Assembly (NCBI RefSeq): GCF_016924645.1
Contig: NZ_JAFFJV010000022.1
Span: 58,204 to 122,203, forward strand
Length of the DNA stretch: 64,000 nt
Reading direction: 5' to 3'
Source: Rufibacter psychrotolerans
GTDB lineage: Bacteria; Bacteroidota; Bacteroidia; Cytophagales; Hymenobacteraceae
The first letter of the stretch is position 1, and the number at the start of each line of letters is the position of its first letter. The notes beneath the pieces were generated by a model that made no database searches, was not told the origin of the DNA, and saw nothing but the letters and a program-made list of their open reading frames with translations. A program made the translations under genes and the position numbers. Below are positions 23,047 to 30,544 of the stretch, piece after piece.

Positions 23047-23430
23047 TTAGTCGTTGCGGCTCATTTTAGCCTCAATGGTGTGCTGCGTATGCGGCACGGC
23101 CTTTAAACGCTCCTTCGGGATCAACTTGCCCGTTTTAATGCACACCCCGTAACTTCCGTTCTTGATGCGGATGAGTGCGTTCTCCAGCTGCTGAATAAAC
23201 TTCAGCTGCCGCGAGGCCAACTGGTTTAAGCTTTCTTTCTCCGCAGTGTCTGCTCCGTCTTCCAGTACTTTGGAAGTAGAGGCGGTATTATCAGTACCGG
23301 AATCATTGCGGCGGCTCAGGGTCTCTTTGATAAAGGCAACCTCCTTGCGGGCGTTGTTTAACTTTTCAATGATAATTTCCTGAAATTCGTTCAACTCCTC
23401 TTGGGAATACCGTTGTTTTTCTTCACTCAT
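23047..23430 (-). CDS. TraR/DksA-like protein with a degenerate zinc finger
   Basis: The 127-residue protein has a coiled-coil N-terminal region (residues 8-90) and a C-terminal zinc-finger-like motif at YGVCIKTGKLIPKERL (94-109). Of the four cysteines of a canonical DksA finger only Cys97 remains; the others are replaced (CIKT, and TQHTIEAK at the second pair). This form is common in Bacteroidota, where the gene is often beside lspA and ileS; here those genes are 36 kb away. DksA-type proteins bind the RNA polymerase secondary channel, but with the finger lost that role is inferred only. The ATG at 23430 is natural. It heads a run of minus-strand genes ending at 14.2 kb. Confidence 0.88.
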   Translation of the reverse strand: MSEEKQRYSQEELNEFQEIIIEKLNNARKEVAFIKETLSRRNDSGTDNTASTSKVLEDGADTAEKESLNQLASRQLKFIQQLENALIRIKNGSYGVCIKTGKLIPKERLKAVPHTQHTIEAKMSRND

Positions 23431-23735
23431 GGCTTTGTTTGTTCGAAACGGTTGTGGAATAGTTTGTTAGTATTCAAGAATAGTGCCTGTTAAAACCAGC
23501 TTGATTTTACCTAAATACGATAAAAGTAGGCCATTCTGCAGTCTAACAAAGCACCTACGGCTTATTTTTTGCGCAAAAATACAGCTAATATTTAGTTAAA
23601 CTACGCAGAATATCAAATTGGTAAGCGAATTTTACAATTCTCAACCCCTTTACTATACAATTGCTCTTACCGGTGCAGCGCAATAAAGTTGGCATTATTT
23701 GTGAACAGGCGCTGCTGCATCTACTTTCTAACTCC

Positions 23736-24269
23736 ATGAAGAAGCTATCTCTTGTGCTGCTTGCCAGCGTAATTCTGTTCTTGCCGCAAGTGTCCAAAGC
23801 TCAGCAGGTAACTCTCAAGGCCAACATTCTGAGCCCTCTTGTGAAAACAGGCTCTTTCTTTGGCGAGGTGGCTTTTTCCCCGCAAATGAGCGCTCAACTG
23901 GGCTTTTTTACCACGGGTATAAGCGTGAAAGATACGCAATTTAACGGGTTTGGGGTAACACCGGAAGTGCGCTACTTCTTTGCCGCCAACGCTCCCTCGG
24001 GGCTGTACGGGGCTGGTTACCTCCGCTACCAGGACTTTGATCTTACCCGACAGGACACCCAGGCCCAAGGAGCGCTCACCTCTTTTGGCGGCGGCGCGCT
24101 CCTGGGTTATCAGTTAATCATAGGCAAGCATTTTGTGGCAGATGTGTTTGCCGGCCCGGGCTTCAATGCGGCTACCGTGAAAGGCGACGGTGGCGAAAAC
24201 AACTTTGACCTTGGCACTTTTGGGGGCTTCAGCCCCAGGGCCGGTTTAGCTCTGGGCATTGCGTTTTAG
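23736..24269 (+). CDS. Outer-membrane beta-barrel protein, first of a tandem pair
   Basis: From the ATG at 23736 the 177-residue product starts with a signal peptide (MKKLSLVLLASVILFLPQVSKAQ) and continues as a small predicted eight-stranded-type barrel with glycine and aromatic alternation, ending in LALGIAF, a normal barrel C-terminus (terminal Phe). An upstream in-frame start at 23661 would add 25 unrelated residues and hide the signal peptide. It is paralogous to the next gene: LSPLVKTGSFFGE vs VTPLLATGSFYYE and GFGVTPEVRYFF vs GYGVTPEYRFYL. This pattern fits the DUF3575-like Bacteroidota barrels, whose function is unknown. Confidence 0.8.
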   Translation: MKKLSLVLLASVILFLPQVSKAQQVTLKANILSPLVKTGSFFGEVAFSPQMSAQLGFFTTGISVKDTQFNGFGVTPEVRYFFAANAPSGLYGAGYLRYQDFDLTRQDTQAQGALTSFGGGALLGYQLIIGKHFVADVFAGPGFNAATVKGDGGENNFDLGTFGGFSPRAGLALGIAF

Positions 24270-24360
24270 CACGTAGAAAGGTTTCACTTTTTGATGAAAG
24301 GGGCATAGGGGTATGGACGGCCTTTGCTGTCATACCACAGCACTAAACCTAAACCCCTTT

Positions 24361-24915
24361 ATGAAAAAACTTTTCTTTGTTGCCCTGCTGGCCGCCTTTG
24401 CGTGCCTCAGCAAGCCTGCCCAGGCCCAGAACAACCTGGTTAAACTTAACCTGGTCACACCCCTTCTGGCTACCGGCTCTTTCTATTATGAACGCGTTAT
24501 CAATGACTCCAGAAGTGCCCAGCTGGGCGTTTTCTTCACCAAGTTTGATGAGCTTTCTGGATATGGGGTAACGCCTGAGTACAGGTTCTATCTTTCTGAA
24601 ACACCTGCCCCTAATGGCTTCTACGTGGCTCCCTTCCTATCATTCATGCGCTTTACCGTTGAAGGAGACGAGGAATACTTTGACGGTTACAATAGTTACA
24701 GCAGTTACAAAGGATCTATGACCAACTTTGGCGGAGGCTTGGTAGCCGGCCGGCAATGGATTTTTAAAGACAGGGTCTCTTTTGATATCTTCGTTGGTCC
24801 TGAGTACACCGGGGGCAGCGTGAAAGTAGAAGTAGGGAACGAAGACCAGATTTCTGATGCTGGCTTGGGCGGCTTCATTGCCCGCGGAGGCATTAGCCTG
24901 GGTCTTAAGTTCTAG
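24361..24915 (+). CDS. Outer-membrane beta-barrel protein, second of a tandem pair
   Basis: The 184-residue product has a signal peptide (MKKLFFVALLAAFACLSKPAQAQ) and the same barrel signature as its upstream neighbour, including GYGVTPEYRFYL, a Gly-rich turn NFGGGLVAGRQW and the terminal GGISLGLKF. It contains an extra acidic and tyrosine-rich loop (EGDEEYFDGYNSYSSYKG) not present in the first copy. The ATG at 24361 is preferred over a start at 24313 because it gives the signal peptide. The pair, 91 bp apart, likely arose by tandem duplication and ends at the strong hairpin at 24936-24977. Confidence 0.8.
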   Translation: MKKLFFVALLAAFACLSKPAQAQNNLVKLNLVTPLLATGSFYYERVINDSRSAQLGVFFTKFDELSGYGVTPEYRFYLSETPAPNGFYVAPFLSFMRFTVEGDEEYFDGYNSYSSYKGSMTNFGGGLVAGRQWIFKDRVSFDIFVGPEYTGGSVKVEVGNEDQISDAGLGGFIARGGISLGLKF

Positions 24916-24935
24916 CGCTCACCAGCCCTGCGTTT

Positions 24936-24977
24936 AAACAAGAAGGCCATCTGTTGTTGCAGATGGCCTTCTTGTTT
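24936..24977. terminator. Bidirectional terminator between barrel pair and ribH
   Basis: AAACAAGAAGGCCATCTG (24936-24953) and CAGATGGCCTTCTTGTTT (24960-24977) form an 18-bp perfect stem with a 6-base loop and A/U-rich base on both strands. It lies between convergent genes (stops at 24915 and 25000). Confidence 0.88.
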
Positions 24978-24999
24978 TGTGGGGAGTATCACTTACGGG

Positions 25000-25482
25000 C
25001 TAGTTTACCCAGCTCAACATCTGGATGGCGGTAGCGGCGGCCTCTACCCCTTTGTTGCCGTGCTTGCCCCCGGCCCTGTCCCAGGCCTGCTGCTCGTCAT
25101 TGGTGGTGACCAGCCCAAAGATCACGGGCTTGTTGTATTTAAGGCCTACGTGGGTGAGCCCCTGCGCCACGGCATGGCAGATATAGTCATCATGCTTGGT
25201 TTCGCCTTTGATGACCACGCCCAGCGCAATCACGGCGTCTATCTCGTTGCTCTGGGCTAGGTACTGCGCCCCCAGGGTCAGTTCAAAGCTGCCGGGCACG
25301 GTGTTGCGGTAGATGTTCTCTGGTTTGGCGCCGTGCTGCAGTAGCGTTTCATAAGCGCCCTTGCAGAGGGTATCGGTGATAGCTTTGTTCCACTCCGCTA
25401 CCACCAGGCCAAACTTCTTGCCAGAGATATCGGGGAGGTTATCAGAATTATACTCGCTGAGGTTCTTTAAGGCACTTGCCAT
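25000..25482 (-). CDS. ribH: RibH, 6,7-dimethyl-8-ribityllumazine synthase
   Basis: The 160-residue enzyme condenses the ribulose-5-phosphate-derived butanone phosphate with the ribityl-pyrimidine in riboflavin synthesis, and forms icosahedral or pentameric shells. Motifs: AEWN (29-32), PGSFELTLGAQYLA (63-76), GVVIKGETKHDDYIC (88-102, with the catalytic His97), FGLVTTNDEQQAWDRAGGK and GNKG at the C-terminus. The ATG at 25482 (MASALKNLSEYN) is chosen; an in-frame start at 25563 would translate through the palindrome at 25509-25553. No other rib gene is in the window and no FMN riboswitch was seen upstream. Confidence 0.95.
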   Translation of the reverse strand: MASALKNLSEYNSDNLPDISGKKFGLVVAEWNKAITDTLCKGAYETLLQHGAKPENIYRNTVPGSFELTLGAQYLAQSNEIDAVIALGVVIKGETKHDDYICHAVAQGLTHVGLKYNKPVIFGLVTTNDEQQAWDRAGGKHGNKGVEAAATAIQMLSWVN

Positions 25483-25508
25483 TTTCTTGAGGTTAAGGAG
25501 ATTGCTCT

Positions 25509-25553
25509 CGGTGCTGTTTTCAGCCTGTTTTCCTGAAAACGGCCCGGAAACCG
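25509..25553. repeat. Nested palindrome upstream of ribH
   Basis: The inner arms GTTTTC / GAAAAC (25527-25540) are perfect, flanked by CAGCC / GGCC and outer CGGT..ACCG. It is one of the clearest family copies, and it lies 27 bases before the ribH start codon and past the terminator of the preceding gene. Confidence 0.7.
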
Positions 25554-25571
25554 TTGTACGCAAAAATGCAT

Positions 25572-25616
25572 AAAAAAACGGAGCGGCTGCCGAATTTTAT
25601 TTCAGCAGCCGCTCCG
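25572..25616 (-). terminator. Intrinsic terminator of the TPR membrane protein gene
   Basis: CGGAGCGGCTGC (25579-25590) and GCAGCCGCTCCG (25605-25616) form a perfect 12-bp stem. On the minus strand it is followed by seven U (A-run 25572-25578), a classic intrinsic terminator 22 bases after the stop at 25639. Confidence 0.9.
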
Positions 25617-25638
25617 TGCAATTCCACTCTAGAGAGGG

Positions 25639-26343
25639 TTATTTCTTGGTTAATCCTTCGGCACGCGCCTTGTATTTCTTGGCGTCGTTTACCTCTGGGC
25701 TCAGCGGGTAGTCGGTGATGATGCGGTCATACACTTCAATGGCCTCTGTGTACTGGTTGGCGGCTTCGTAGGCTACGGCGGCCTTCATGAGGTACTGCGG
25801 CGAGAAGAAGTCATTGGCTTTGTGCTCAGCGGCTTTCTTGTACAGCTCAGCGGCCTCAGCTCTTTTGCCCAGTTCCAGGTTGGCGTCGCCTTGCAGGCTG
25901 TAGGCGCGGGCCTGTAGCAGCAGGTCATCAGACTTGAACTCTTCCAGGTAGTTGAGGGCTTCCTGGTATTTGCCTTGCTTCAAGGAGGCTACCCCGGCGT
26001 AGAAGTTAGCCAGGTTACCGGCTTTGGTGCTGCCGTATTCTTCGGCCACGGCTTTGAAACCAGCGTTCTGGCCATCACCATTCAGGGCTTTGTTCAGAGA
26101 GTCAGCTTCTAGGTAATACTCCGCCTGGAACATGGCGGCCAATGCTTCCTGGTTCTTGGTTTGCTGGTTCTGGTAGTACAGGAACCCACCCACTACTGCG
26201 GCGGCAATGGCCACAAAGATACCGATCAGCAAGTTTTTATGGCGCACCACAAATTCCTCTGACTGCACAAGGCGTTCGGCCAGCGCATCTGGATTCTCCA
26301 CTAGCTCGAATTCGCTCTCTCGCTTCATTGTGTTATTAGACAT
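25639..26343 (-). CDS. YfgM-like TPR membrane protein
   Basis: The 234-residue protein has a short cytoplasmic N-terminus with SEFELVENPDALAERLVQSE, one transmembrane helix (about 37-56, NLLIGIFVAIAAAVVGGFLYY) and a C-terminal TPR domain (YEEALNYLEEF-type and YKKAAEHKANDFF repeats). This plan matches YfgM, an ancillary protein of the SecYEG translocon that links it to periplasmic chaperones; that role is inferred. The ATG at 26343 is used, with a second Met five residues on. It lies 95 bases from pdhA on the same strand and ends at the terminator at 25572-25616. Confidence 0.85.
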   Translation of the reverse strand: MSNNTMKRESEFELVENPDALAERLVQSEEFVVRHKNLLIGIFVAIAAAVVGGFLYYQNQQTKNQEALAAMFQAEYYLEADSLNKALNGDGQNAGFKAVAEEYGSTKAGNLANFYAGVASLKQGKYQEALNYLEEFKSDDLLLQARAYSLQGDANLELGKRAEAAELYKKAAEHKANDFFSPQYLMKAAVAYEAANQYTEAIEVYDRIITDYPLSPEVNDAKKYKARAEGLTKK

Positions 26344-26438
26344 CAGTAAGTATAAAATATGATTAGATGCTACTCTTGTAAAAAGCCTTGTCCGCTGAAC
26401 CCTAAAACATGACCACTGGTTCCCTCAGACCCGGTTTT

Positions 26439-27485
26439 TTAGACCATCACGTACGGATAGTTAGGCTCTACGTAGATATCGGTGTACAACTCCTCTGGCT
26501 CTGGGAACGGAGACTTCTCAGCGAACTCCACTGCTTCCTGCACCCGCGCCTTGATCTTGTTGTCAATTTCCTCCAGGTCCTGCTCAGTGGCGAAGTTGTT
26601 CTCCAGAATGGTGAAGCGCACGCCCTCAATGGGATCCTGGTTACGGTAATTCTCCAACTCTTCTTTGGTGCGGTACTTGGCGGGATCTGACATAGAGTGG
26701 CCTTTGAACCGGTAAGTGCGGAACTCCAGCAGGGTTGGGCCTTCGCCGGCGCGGGCACGCTCAGCGGCGCGGGCCACGGCCTCGTGCACGTCTTCGCAGC
26801 GCATGGCGTTTACCGGCTCAGACGGCATGTCATAGCTCAAGCCAATTTTATACAGCTCGGTTACGTTGGAGGTACGCTGTACAGAGGTACCCATGGCGTA
26901 CCCGTTGTTCTCAATCACAAAGATCACGGGCAGTTTCCACAGCATGGCCATGTTGAAGGCCTCGTGCAGGGCACCCTGGCGCACGGCACCGTCACCCATG
27001 TAGCAGATGCACAGGTTGCCGGTTTTGTTGTATTTCTCGGCAAACGCCAGACCAGCGCCCAGCGGAATCTGACCACCTACAATCCCGTGGCCACCCACAA
27101 AGTTTACTTCCTTGTCAAAGATGTGCATAGAACCACCCTTGCCTTTGGAGCAACCGGTCGCTTTGGCGAACATCTCGGCCATCACGGCATTAGGAGAGGT
27201 TCCCAGCGCCAGGGGGTGCGCGTGGTCACGGTACGCGGTGATCCATTTATCGTCTTTGGTAAGCGCGGTAACGGCACCGGCCGCACAGGCTTCCTGTCCT
27301 ATGTACAAGTGGCAGAAGCCTTTGATTTTCTGCTGGCCATACAACTGACCGGTCTTTTCCTCAAACTTGCGTATGAGTTGCATCATCTCATACCAGCGTA
27401 AGTAGGTCTCTTTTGAAAATGCTGGGGCAGCGTTTACCTTTGCCTTGTTCGCATCTTTCGTCTTCGCTGCTTTAGTCTCCGCCAT
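26439..27485 (-). CDS. pdhA: PdhA, pyruvate dehydrogenase E1 component alpha subunit
   Basis: The 348-residue protein has a Lys/Ala-rich start and then the E1-alpha domain. The thiamine diphosphate motif runs from GDG (164-166) to NN (193-194) in CYMGDGAVRQGALHEAFNMA and VIENNGYAMGT. The phosphorylation-loop-like TYRFKGHSMSDPAKYR (about 273-288) is also typical. E1-alpha pairs with E1-beta to decarboxylate pyruvate and load the E2 lipoyl arm for acetyl-CoA. No E1-beta, E2 or E3 genes are in the window, so the complex genes are dispersed, as in many Bacteroidota. The ATG at 27485 is natural. It is divergent from recF. Confidence 0.95.
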   Translation of the reverse strand: MAETKAAKTKDANKAKVNAAPAFSKETYLRWYEMMQLIRKFEEKTGQLYGQQKIKGFCHLYIGQEACAAGAVTALTKDDKWITAYRDHAHPLALGTSPNAVMAEMFAKATGCSKGKGGSMHIFDKEVNFVGGHGIVGGQIPLGAGLAFAEKYNKTGNLCICYMGDGAVRQGALHEAFNMAMLWKLPVIFVIENNGYAMGTSVQRTSNVTELYKIGLSYDMPSEPVNAMRCEDVHEAVARAAERARAGEGPTLLEFRTYRFKGHSMSDPAKYRTKEELENYRNQDPIEGVRFTILENNFATEQDLEEIDNKIKARVQEAVEFAEKSPFPEPEELYTDIYVEPNYPYVMV

Positions 27486-27624
27486 ACTGTATGTTTTGTT
27501 CGTAAGGGTTAAGTCAAAGATTCAGAACTTCCCTGAGCGCCTTTTCCGGGGGAAGAAAGCCTGCAGTTGGTTCTGTAAGGTATTCTAAACATGCGAAATT
27601 AAGTAAAAATCTGGAAACAAGTTC

Positions 27625-28743
27625 ATGCTCCTCGAAAATCTACACGTACTGCACTTCAAGAATTACGAGGAGGCCACCTTGCCTTTTTCTTCGCACATCA
27701 ACTGTTTCATTGGCGACAACGGCAGCGGCAAGACCAATCTGCTGGATGCCATCTACTACCTCTCGCTCACCAAAAGCGCCTTCACCGCCACCGATCAGCA
27801 GAACATTAAGGAGGGCGAAGACTACTTTATTGTACGCGGCCGGTTTAAAACCGGCGACAAACTGAGCGCCGTGCAATGCTACCTCAAGACCGGGCAGAAG
27901 AAGATCATTACCCTCAACAAAACGCCCTATGAGCGGGTGAGCGAGCACGTGGGCAAGTTTCCGGTGGTCTTGATCTCGCCGTACGACACGGATCTGATCA
28001 GGGAGGGCAGCGAGGAGCGCCGCAAGTTCTTTGACAGCCTCATGGCCCAGCTGGACCACTCCTACCTGGACTTGCTCATCAGGTACACCTACGTGCTCAA
28101 GCAGCGCAACTCGCTCCTGAAGCAGTTCTATGAGAAGAACTACGTAGACAAAGAGTACCTGCAGATACTGGACGAGCAGCTGATGCCGCTGGGCACCGAG
28201 CTGAGCATAAGAAGGGCCGCATTCCTGGAGCAGTTTGAACCGGTGTTTCAGCAGCACTACCGGCACCTGTCGGGCTCTTCTGAGGTGGTCTCGCTGGGGT
28301 ACCAGAGCCAGTTGCTGCAGCAGAACTACGCCTACCTGCTGGACCAGAGCCAGCGCAAAGACCTTATGCTGCAGCGCACCACCGTGGGGCCCCACAAAGA
28401 CGACTTTGTGTTCTTGATGGACCAGCGCAGCGTAAAAAACTACGGCTCGCAGGGGCAGCAGAAAAGCTACGTGATTGCGCTCAAGCTGGCCCAGTTTGAG
28501 GTACTTTCCCAGAAAAACGGCCAGAAACCGCTCCTGCTCCTGGACGATATCTTTGACCGGCTGGACCAGAAGCGCATTGAGCACCTCATGCAACTGGTCG
28601 CCGACAATACCTTCGGGCAGATCTTCCTCACCGACACCCACCTGGAGCGCACCGACGCCATTCTCAAGCCCCTCTCAGAGAACATCCGCCGGTTCAGAAT
28701 AGCCGCCGGCACCGCCGTCACCATTGAGGACGAAGAACTGTAG
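27625..28743 (+). CDS. recF: RecF, DNA replication and repair ATPase
   Basis: The 372-residue protein is an SMC-like ABC ATPase that loads RecA at gaps with RecO and RecR. Motifs: N-terminal LHVLHFKNYEEATL, Walker A GDNGSGKTN (30-38), ABC signature YGSQGQQKSYVIALKL (from about 273), and Walker B PLLLLDDIFDRLD (about 302-314). dnaA, dnaN and gyrB are not beside it, so this is not the classic origin cluster. The ATG at 27625 is natural. A hairpin element begins on its stop codon (28740). A DciA-like gene follows about 330 bp later on the same strand. Confidence 0.96.
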   Translation: MLLENLHVLHFKNYEEATLPFSSHINCFIGDNGSGKTNLLDAIYYLSLTKSAFTATDQQNIKEGEDYFIVRGRFKTGDKLSAVQCYLKTGQKKIITLNKTPYERVSEHVGKFPVVLISPYDTDLIREGSEERRKFFDSLMAQLDHSYLDLLIRYTYVLKQRNSLLKQFYEKNYVDKEYLQILDEQLMPLGTELSIRRAAFLEQFEPVFQQHYRHLSGSSEVVSLGYQSQLLQQNYAYLLDQSQRKDLMLQRTTVGPHKDDFVFLMDQRSVKNYGSQGQQKSYVIALKLAQFEVLSQKNGQKPLLLLDDIFDRLDQKRIEHLMQLVADNTFGQIFLTDTHLERTDAILKPLSENIRRFRIAAGTAVTIEDEEL

Positions 28744-28898
28744 CGGCGTTACCCTGTAACGCCGTTGCTGGGCCGCTGGCCAATGGCAACCCGCCTCCCT
28801 CCCATGAAAATATCAGAAACTTTGGTCTTGGAAAGCCTTGGCCCTGGGCAGCCGTTCTTTGGGTCCTCGGGCACGGCGTTATAGGGCAATGCCGCTAC
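28740..28898. repeat. REPIN-like inverted pair starting on the recF stop codon
   Basis: Arm 28740-28765 and arm 28873-28898 are reverse complements over 26 bp with three mismatches. Each arm is itself palindromic: CGGCGTTAC-CCT-GTAACGCCG is perfect in the first and imperfect in the second. The first arm includes the TAG stop of recF. The remaining part of the 28744-29078 gap shows no gene. Confidence 0.75.
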
Positions 28899-29019
28899 GG
28901 AGTTAAGGAATTATCTGTTTTCGTCTTACTTTTTGAGAACCAGCCCGTAAACAGAACGTGCATAACTGGGGTAATCCTGGGGATAACTGAGTTGGTAAAT
29001 TCATCTGCCCAAACCCCTG

Positions 29020-29047
29020 TTGGGCGTGCGCAAATGCAGTAATTTAG
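29020..29047 (+). promoter_or_regulatory. Possible promoter of the DciA-like gene
   Basis: TTG (29020-29022), 17-base spacer, and TAATTTAG (29040-29047), one mismatch from the Bacteroidota -7 consensus TAnnTTTG. Transcription would start about 25 bases before the ATG at 29079. Confidence 0.35.
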
Positions 29048-29078
29048 CGCCGTAGCACCACCAAAAAACTCCACCTGT

Positions 29079-29405
29079 ATGTCCCTGCGTCCGTTGAATC
29101 CCAGAAGTCCGTTTATGCGCAAAGCCGATACTATCTCCCTGAAAGACAGCATTGAAGCCATGCTGCGGGCGTATAAACTCAACGGGAAACTGAGCGAGGT
29201 ACAGCTGGTGAGCTCCTGGGAGAAGATCATGGGCAAGGCCATTTCCCTCAAAACCCAGGAAGTGTTCGTGCGCAACCGCAAACTGTTCGTGCGCCTCACC
29301 TCGGCCCCGCTCAAGCACGAGCTCAACATGGCCAAAAGCAAAGTCATCACGCTCATCAACACCGAGATGGGCGAGAAGGTGATTGACGATGTGGTGTTCC
29401 TGTAA
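29079..29405 (+). CDS. DUF721 / DciA-like protein
   Basis: The 108-residue protein matches the DUF721 family: LKDSIEAMLRAYKLNGKL, VSSWEKIMGKAISLKTQEVF and FVRLTSAPLKHELNMAKSKV. DciA is the ancestral loader of the DnaB replicative helicase in bacteria that lack DnaC or DnaI; this assignment rests on family membership and proximity to recF. The start at 29079 (MSLRPLNPRSP) fits a possible promoter 25 bases upstream; an ATG at 29115 (MRKADTISLKD) would give a shorter, equally plausible 96-residue product. The protein is small, basic and cytoplasmic. Confidence 0.85.
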   Translation: MSLRPLNPRSPFMRKADTISLKDSIEAMLRAYKLNGKLSEVQLVSSWEKIMGKAISLKTQEVFVRNRKLFVRLTSAPLKHELNMAKSKVITLINTEMGEKVIDDVVFL

Positions 29406-29448
29406 GGAGCGCTGCTACCTCCCATAAACCGGAACTGCAATTCTGCTC

Positions 29449-29781
29449 ATGTACTTACAGCACAAGTGGGCGCTGATCTTTGCACTGCTTCCCCCTCTCC
29501 TGCTCCTGGTTGCTGTTTACCCGGCGGGCGGAGGTCATGGCTGGTATGGCCCAGCTGTTCTCTTGTTCCCCTGGCCTTTGATAGGCACCTTGTTCCCGAG
29601 CGCGGAATCTCTTACGACACTGATGATAGTACTGGCTTTTGTACAGTATCCCATCTATGGTTTTCTCATAGATTTCACCCAAAACACGCCTTGGTTCAAG
29701 AGAACTCTTTGGGGAATAGTGTCTGTGCACCTAATGCTCATGCTGCTGCTAATTGCGCTTGGAGATAACCTGTGGCGTTAA
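29449..29781 (+). CDS. Small polytopic membrane protein, function unknown
   Basis: The 110-residue product is almost wholly hydrophobic, with four predicted membrane segments: WALIFALLPPLLLLVAVYPA (8-27), YGPAVLLFPWPLIGTLF, LMIVLAFVQYPIYGFLIDF and LWGIVSVHLMLMLLLIALGD. I do not recognise a family. It lies 43 bases after the DciA-like gene, so they may be cotranscribed. Codon use and the steady frame support a real gene, though no homologue check was possible. It is followed by about 120 bases with a nested palindrome before the thioesterase. Confidence 0.6.
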   Translation: MYLQHKWALIFALLPPLLLLVAVYPAGGGHGWYGPAVLLFPWPLIGTLFPSAESLTTLMIVLAFVQYPIYGFLIDFTQNTPWFKRTLWGIVSVHLMLMLLLIALGDNLWR

Positions 29782-29867
29782 GGAAGCACAACCCTCAGCT
29801 ATTGGGTATTCTCAACAACAGGCCTTGCAGAATGTGTCTATTGCAGGTAGGCATTGTCTCCGTTTTT

Positions 29868-29900
29868 GCCGTACTTTTCAGAAAACAGCCCCAATACGGC
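29868..29900. repeat. Nested palindrome directly before the thioesterase start
   Basis: GCCGTA (29868-29873) and TACGGC (29895-29900) enclose CTTTTCAGAAAACAGCCCCAA. The 3' arm ends one base before the ATG at 29902, so if transcribed through, the hairpin would sit over the translation start. Confidence 0.6.
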
Positions 29901-29901
29901 C

Positions 29902-30477
29902 ATGCAAAACCCCGTTCCAGAACCAGATTTCTTCCGCCCGGTTTCGTACTCGCGCACCACGCTTACTGAGCTCATGATTCCCAGTTACGCCAACTTCGGG
30001 GGCAAGATCCACGGGGGCATTCTGCTCTCGCTCATGGACAAGGTGGCGTACGCCTGCGCCGCCAAGCACGCCGGCAATTACTGCGTGACGGTAACGGTAG
30101 ACGGCGTGAACTTTCTGCAGCCGGTGGAAGTGGGCGAGCTGGTGAGTTTGATGGCCTCAGTGAACTACGTGGGCCGTACCTCGCTGGTGATTGGCATTAA
30201 GGTGATTGCCGAGAACGTGAAGTCTGGTTACGTGAAGCACACCAACACCTCGTACTTCACCATGGTGGCCAAGGGCGAGGACGACAAACCCACCCAAGTG
30301 CCCGGCCTGCTGCTGGAAACGCCCGATGATGTGCGCCGCTTCATGGAGGCCCTGCAGCGCAAGGAGATAAAGGCCCGCTCTGAGCAGGAATTCAAAGCCA
30401 TCAAGACCAACCTGGAACTTCGGCAGAACATCTCGGCGCTGGTGGGGCAACGGTGCACCCTGGGCTTTGCGCTGTAG
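29902..30477 (+). CDS. Hotdog-fold acyl-CoA thioesterase (YciA-like)
   Basis: The 191-residue protein has the acyl-CoA thioesterase hotdog signature FGGKIHGGILLSLMDKVAYA (about 33-52), containing the catalytic-type Asp after GG...L..., then VTVDGVNFLQPVEVGELVSL and a C-terminal extension that includes TNTSYFTMVAKGED. Enzymes of this family hydrolyse medium- or long-chain acyl-CoAs to free acid and CoA. The ATG at 29902 (MQNPVPEPDFFRP) is preferred; an in-frame TTG-type start at 29854 would read through the palindrome. It is convergent with the cardiolipin synthase gene, with a nested palindrome at 30479-30516 between them. Confidence 0.92.
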   Translation: MQNPVPEPDFFRPVSYSRTTLTELMIPSYANFGGKIHGGILLSLMDKVAYACAAKHAGNYCVTVTVDGVNFLQPVEVGELVSLMASVNYVGRTSLVIGIKVIAENVKSGYVKHTNTSYFTMVAKGEDDKPTQVPGLLLETPDDVRRFMEALQRKEIKARSEQEFKAIKTNLELRQNISALVGQRCTLGFAL

Positions 30478-30478
30478 C

Positions 30479-30516
30479 CGGTTTCTGGCCCATTTTCTGG
30501 AAAACAGCCCTTAAAC
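30479..30516. repeat. Nested palindrome between convergent thioesterase and cls genes
   Basis: GGTTTCTGGCCC and GCCCTTAAAC partly pair around an inner ATTTTCTGGAAAAC (30491-30504). It starts two bases after the thioesterase stop and may terminate both genes. Confidence 0.5.
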
Positions 30517-30544
30517 GACGCCCCCCTCCCACCCAAAAGGCTGG

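Noticed and set aside
25483..25640. FMN riboswitch upstream of ribH
   Set aside because: No RFN-element landmarks were seen. The region holds only the family palindrome and the terminator of the neighbouring gene.
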